Positions 59,584-64,000 of a DNA stretch of 64,000 nt are shown one piece after another; the first letter of the stretch is position 1; each line of letters opens with the position of its first letter. The translations under genes were made by a program, and so were the position numbers. The notes beneath the pieces were generated by a model. That model searched no databases, was not told the origin of the DNA, and saw nothing but the letters and a program-made list of their open reading frames with translations. Location of the stretch: assembly GCF_000004075.3 (NCBI RefSeq), contig NC_026655.2:21561489-21625488 (forward strand). Reading direction: 5' to 3'. This DNA is from Cucumis sativus (taxonomy: Eukaryota > Streptophyta > Magnoliopsida > Cucurbitales > Cucurbitaceae).

Positions 59584-61602
59584 GGTGTACAAGTGTGTTT
59601 TGTTCTCTCTTGCCAGCTGTCACCTATTTGGCACCTTTATTTATTCTCTACGTTATCCCATTAATACGTAATAACCTAAATGTTTTCACAAATCAAATCC
59701 CACCCGAATCGAAATTGAAGGCATCCAGTTCAATTTGATTTCCGTTAAATTGAAGTTTTTTCTTACGTGGTTTGATTCCATAACATATTGAACTGCAACA
59801 TCTTAAATCTTATATGTTCACAAATTTTTAAAAGTATTAAAAAAAATTACAAAATTACTATAGTCTCGCTGTAATATAGATGCATCCAGAAATCTAAAGA
59901 AAACAACAAGTTAGAAATATCAAAAAATTTTAACAATATCTTCATAGTCAACCTTGTACAAGATGGACTTAGAAAAATTGTTTGATAAGACGAAAACTCA
60001 AACATTGTTAGTGTACGTTTTTTATAAATAAATATAAAATGAAACTTACTTTACACAATAGTATGAACAAAAAAAACTTTGAACAATATGTGCGTTTGTA
60101 TCTTGCAAATTATATCTAGAGATTTTTACACAATATTTTTTATTTACTTTCTGTCAAGTTTGTTCTTATTAAGAAGATATATATTGTGTTGTTTATTTAG
60201 GTTGAGGGGCTAGTCCATTTGAAATAAAAGTTTGTGTACTAAAGGTGTCTATGAGATTGTTCATAATTAGTTGACTTCATATACTATAAAGTGGAGAGTG
60301 TATTACTAGCAATTGATTAATAGGTGTTTGTTTTGTTGAAAAAGTTTGAAAGGTAGGATTTCGAAAAGAGTAAAAATATTAATTATGTTGAAAGAATTCG
60401 AAAAGAGTAATGAACGTTATTATATTAAAAGATCTTAATTATTACTAAGGAGAATTTGAACTTAGAAAGAGTGGAAGAGCCTAATTAATTAAGTTTTTTT
60501 TGTTATAATTATTCAACTCTTTGTTTACTGAAGTTTTTTCATCAACCAAATTAGTGTTTTCAAAATAGATAATTTTGTTTTTGTGATACAAGCTATTTTC
60601 CTAATTTTGTATGAACATATATCTAAACAATAACCAATTAAATTAAGGGGTTACAATTTCATTATTGCATATATTTAAGGATTTTTTAAAAAAAATTGTA
60701 GAAGAATTAAAAGAAAAGTACAAAATGTCTACAAATGTGTGGTGCTACTAATTTCCTTTTTAAAAGAGGTGAATTTCATTTTGCCCTCATAAATTAATTG
60801 TCTAGCTATTTTGACTTTTCTCTTTTTGCAAATTATATTACTAATATAGTGATGGAATTATTTGAACTTATCCCAACCTTAATTGGAAAGACTTTAATGT
60901 GTGAAGTTCCTCTTTTTTTCATGATGAAAAATAAATGACTTGGAAGTCTCATTCCATATTACACATGAAAGATTTCTTTTAGAGCAAAAAGAAATTTCTT
61001 TTATAATTACATTTTCAAAAGATCTTACCCAGCATCATGTTGATGTATGTATAAGGAAATTGTTATTTTATCAAATCAAGAACCAAGAAATATATAGTGT
61101 TATTGAAATAAACTTTATATATATATATAAACCTTGTAATTAAATAAACCAAAGAGCAAGTAACTTGTAACTCTTTTTTTGTCCCAAAAGAAAATATTTA
61201 AAAAAACCATGTAATGATAAAATTGGATTAAAATTTTCTTATTGAGAATTGGCATATGATAGTAAAAAAAAAAAAAAAGTATTGAATAAAACTATATCAC
61301 AATTGATATACAACTGTCTTACAATAATAGAGATCATACTAATTCAATTAGATATGAATTCAGAATATTTCTCTCGTATATAAACAGTGGATAATTGTCA
61401 GTCACATTATAACATAGATGTTGAATAATTTCTCCAGCATGTAAGGGACTAATTTTGTTTTTCTAAAAAGGGCCTGAGAAATAAATAGTAATAAAGTGTT
61501 ATTGTGTAATATTGCTGACACTTGTCTTCAAACCAAACACTCTCCCCACTCTCTCTTCTTTCTTTCTTCTTCTTCTTCTTCATCTTCTTCATCTTCCACC
61601 TC

Positions 61603-61610
61603 TATAAAAT
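61603..61610 (+). promoter_or_regulatory. TATA box of CYP707A
   Basis: TATAAAAT lies 83 bp before the ATG, directly after a long pyrimidine-rich (TTC)n patch (61545-61600), a common plant core-promoter arrangement. Confidence 0.65.
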
Positions 61611-61692
61611 CCCCATTTTTGCACACCCCTTTTGCTCTTCATAAACTTCCCATTTTCATACAAATAATAATAACAGTAACAATAATAATATA

Positions 61693-63533
61693 ATGCTTCT
61701 TCTTCTTGGTTTATTTAGTCTCTTTATCCTCCTCCTTTGTCTCCAATGGAGCCACCCCAAACACAAACTCCTCCCACCCGGCTCCATGGGTTGGCCTTAC
61801 ATCGGCGAAACCTTCAAACTCTACACCCAAAACCCAAACTCCTTCTTTTCCATTAGACAAAAAAGGTATACACAAATAAATAAAACCCTTGTTCAGAGCT
61901 AAATTTTACCTTTCTAACTTTACGTGTATTTTATATATATATACTTTTCGAATTACGACTAAGACAGTATGTCTTTCGTTTTTCTGTTTGGAGTTTTGAA
62001 TTGTTGTTGTTGTTGTTTGTTGTTGCATAGATATGGGGATGTTTTTAAGACACATATATTGGGTTGTCCTTGTGTGATGATTTCAAGTCCAAAGGCTGCA
62101 AGAGTAGTGCTTGTGAGTAAAGCTCATTTGTTCAAGCCAACTTATCCACCAAGTAAAGAGAGAATGATCGGTCCTCAAGCTTTGTTTTTTCATCAAGGTC
62201 CTTACCATTCTTATCTCAAGAAGTTGATTCAATCTTCCTTTTTGCCATCTGCCATTAAACACTCTATTTCTCAAATTGAGAACATTGTTCTTAACCTTCT
62301 CCCCTCTTGGAATAACTCCCAAATCAACACCTTGCAACAAATGAAAAAGGTAACTATAAGTTCATTTCCTTTTTTTTTTTTTTTTATATAGTTTGATTCA
62401 CTTTCTAAGCATTTAAAAAATCATTTCCTACAACCATGAAATGTGAGTTTAATTTCTATGTATTTGGTTTTTTGGGTTTTAGTTTGCTTTCGATGTGGCG
62501 ATGATATCAGCTTTCGGAGATCAACAAGATTTGGAAATTGAAAGAATCAAGCATCTGTACCAATGTCTTGAAAAAGGCTACAATTCTATGCCTCTCGATC
62601 TTCCCGGAACCCCTTTCCGTAAAGCAATGAAGGTGTCGGCAAAATCTTTATAAAATATATGAGCTCCATATTACTCTCATTCTCAATTAATTTTGAAACA
62701 AAACTGAAAATAATGAAAAAACCCGACCGAAAAAGTATGATTTAATTTATATGTGTTTTTATTAAAAGTTGAAATGGGGTTTGATTCGATTGAATTAGGC
62801 AAGGAAGGTGTTGAGTGAGACATTGGGGAAAATGATAGAGAAGAGACGGCGGAACAAAGAGCATGGAGGTGGGTTGTTGGCAGTGCTACTCAGCGGTGGT
62901 GGTGGGGAGGAAGAAGAGAAAAAGAAGCTAAGTGACTCACAAATAGCGGATAATATAATAGGAGTAATATTTGCAGCACAAGACACAACAGCAAGTGTAT
63001 TAACATGGATTCTTAAATATTTACATGACAATCACCACCTTCTAGAAGCTGTTAAGGTAAAAAAAAAAAAAAAAAACTTTTTACTTTCTACTTTTTTGGG
63101 TAGATAAAATTAAAAAAAAAAAAAGAAGAGAGATAATTAATCAAATACTTAACTAATTTCAGAAGGAGCAAGATGCAATTTATGAAAGGAAACTGTGCGA
63201 AGGGAAGCGTGGGCTTTCATGGGATGATACTAGGCGCATGCCTTTCACTAGTCGGGTATATTTGATTATATATGTACACTCTTACCTTTTATTTTTGTGG
63301 TATATGATATAGTATTTTGATGTGTGTAATATATAAAAATATATTAGGTGATCTTAGAGACCCTAAGAAGAGCAAGTGTAGTGTCATTCACATTTAGAGA
63401 AGCAGTAGAAGAAGTTGAATTTGAAGGATATTTAATCCCAAAAGGATGGAAAGTTCTTCCACTCTTCAGAACCATTCATCACTCTCCTGATTTTTTCCCA
63501 CATCCCCACAACTTCGATCCTTCAAGATTCGAG
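61693..63533 (+). CDS. CYP707A: Cytochrome P450 CYP707A (ABA 8'-hydroxylase), exons 1-6, 3' end outside the window
   Basis: The exons are 61693-61865, 62031-62349, 62483-62632, 62799-63056, 63163-63255 and 63348-63533. All are GT-AG and give 393 residues in frame. The protein starts with a hydrophobic membrane anchor (MLLLLGLFSLFILLLCLQWS), then the hinge KLLPPGSMGWPYIGETFKLY. The I-helix is FAAQDTTAS (about 272-280), the CYP707A version of the oxygen-activation motif. ExxR is ETLR (335-338) in RVILETLRRASVVSFTFREA. Then come GYLIPKGWKVLPLFRTIHHS and FDPSRFE (387-393). The family, in the endoplasmic reticulum, oxidises abscisic acid at C-8', the main route of ABA breakdown. The haem-cysteine exon (FG.G.H.CPG) should follow but is not found before 64000, so the gene is cut by the window end. 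A Gly/Glu-rich loop (about 237-257) before the I-helix is longer than usual. Confidence 0.94.
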
Positions 63534-64000
63534 GTACCATACACACCGTCCCTTATATCTTTTTTCTTTATTGCATTGATAGTTCTCGAATTTTGAAATA
63601 TAACTTTATTTGCTTCTTTACCTTTTTGTTTAGGTTTTTCTTTTCTTTTTAAGAATAGATGTGTTTGATTATCCTTTTTAATTCTTTGAGTTTTTAAGAA
63701 TATATAAGGTGTGTTAATTTTCTAGTAATTTGAGCTTGATTGGAAGTATATTAGACCGAAATAGGATTTAAATCTAATTTTACTGTATATAATAATATTA
63801 TAACAGTATTAAGTAGTTAAAATAAATGAAGAAATTATAAAAGGTGTATGAAGTGGGTCATCTAAATATAAGGTCATCAATGACTGTATTATCTAAACAC
63901 ATATCCACATGTCCTTTTCGATATGTGTAAGCAAATATATATGTTTATATCATTCATTCACTAGCAGCTCTTACTTCAAATCTTTCTTTTACTGTCATAT
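63534..64000 (+). other. CYP707A intron 6 (partial)
   Basis: Starts with the donor gtacca and runs AT-rich to the window end without the expected haem-binding exon. Confidence 0.65.

Larger units (their letters stand above)
53065..61602. other. Long gene-free region upstream of CYP707A
   Basis: 8.5 kb of very AT-rich DNA. It includes the tandem repeats at 53.7-54.2 kb, 'tgatag'-type repeat debris at 54.5-54.75 and 56.15-56.3 kb, and a GC-richer patch with many ACGT cores at 59.3-59.66 kb. I see no supported gene. Confidence 0.45.

Noticed and set aside
1..64000. tRNA, rRNA and CRISPR features
   Set aside because: No cloverleaf with A and B boxes, no ribosomal core sequence and no regularly spaced array were seen. 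Bacterial-type features are not expected in plant nuclear DNA.

Overview
The window is plant nuclear DNA. It is AT-rich and intron-bearing, with Ty1/copia, CACTA and Mutator-like transposon remains and only about eight genes in 64 kb. The gene content is that of a eudicot. A cucurbit such as Cucumis is my best guess from the style of the intergenic repeats, but that is inference and was not tested.

Layout, left to right. (1) 1-550: the last intron and last exon of a telomere-repeat-binding (TRP/TRFL, Myb-type) gene on +. (2) 2.6-6.4 kb: a dead copia element on -. (3) 6.4-22.9 kb: gene-free, AT-rich DNA with CACTA-type fragments (6.8-7.3 and 19.5-20.6 kb) and a probable LTR piece (18.5-19.1 kb). 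(4) 23.2-25.3 kb: an intronless GRAS (SCL9/11/14/33 group) transcription factor on +, followed at once by a 38-base G run. (5) 28.0-30.0 kb: an eight-exon HAD pyrimidine 5'-nucleotidase gene (A) on -. (6) 30.7-33.8 kb: a 3.1-kb Mutator-like element with ~105-bp inverted ends, a perfect 9-bp target duplication, a Ulp1/C48 protease fragment and an internal 178-bp tandem array. (7) 35.9-37.9 kb (-) and 42.2-44.2 kb (+): two more HAD nucleotidase genes (B and C), head to head, whose 3' thirds are almost identical. (8) 44.5-47.1 kb: a short-LTR, internally deleted copia element on -. (9) 48.2-48.5 kb: an RTFL/DVL small-peptide gene on -. (10) 52.7-52.9 kb: a SIAMESE-related CDK inhibitor gene on -, with a compact promoter. 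(11) 52.9-61.6 kb: gene-free DNA with AT-rich tandem repeats and a G-box palindrome. (12) 61.7-63.5 kb: the first six exons of a CYP707A ABA 8'-hydroxylase gene on +, cut by the window end.

The gene order TRP - GRAS - HAD nucleotidase(s) - RTFL matches, from memory, the Arabidopsis block around AT5G59430-AT5G59510, which supports the gene calls. The genes are not an operon. They are independent units concerned with telomeres, stress and hormone response, nucleotide metabolism, organ shape, cell-cycle exit and ABA breakdown.

The most notable observations are the intact Mutator-like element with its protease fragment and embedded satellite-like array, and the inverted HAD pair with strongly uneven divergence, which suggests gene conversion.
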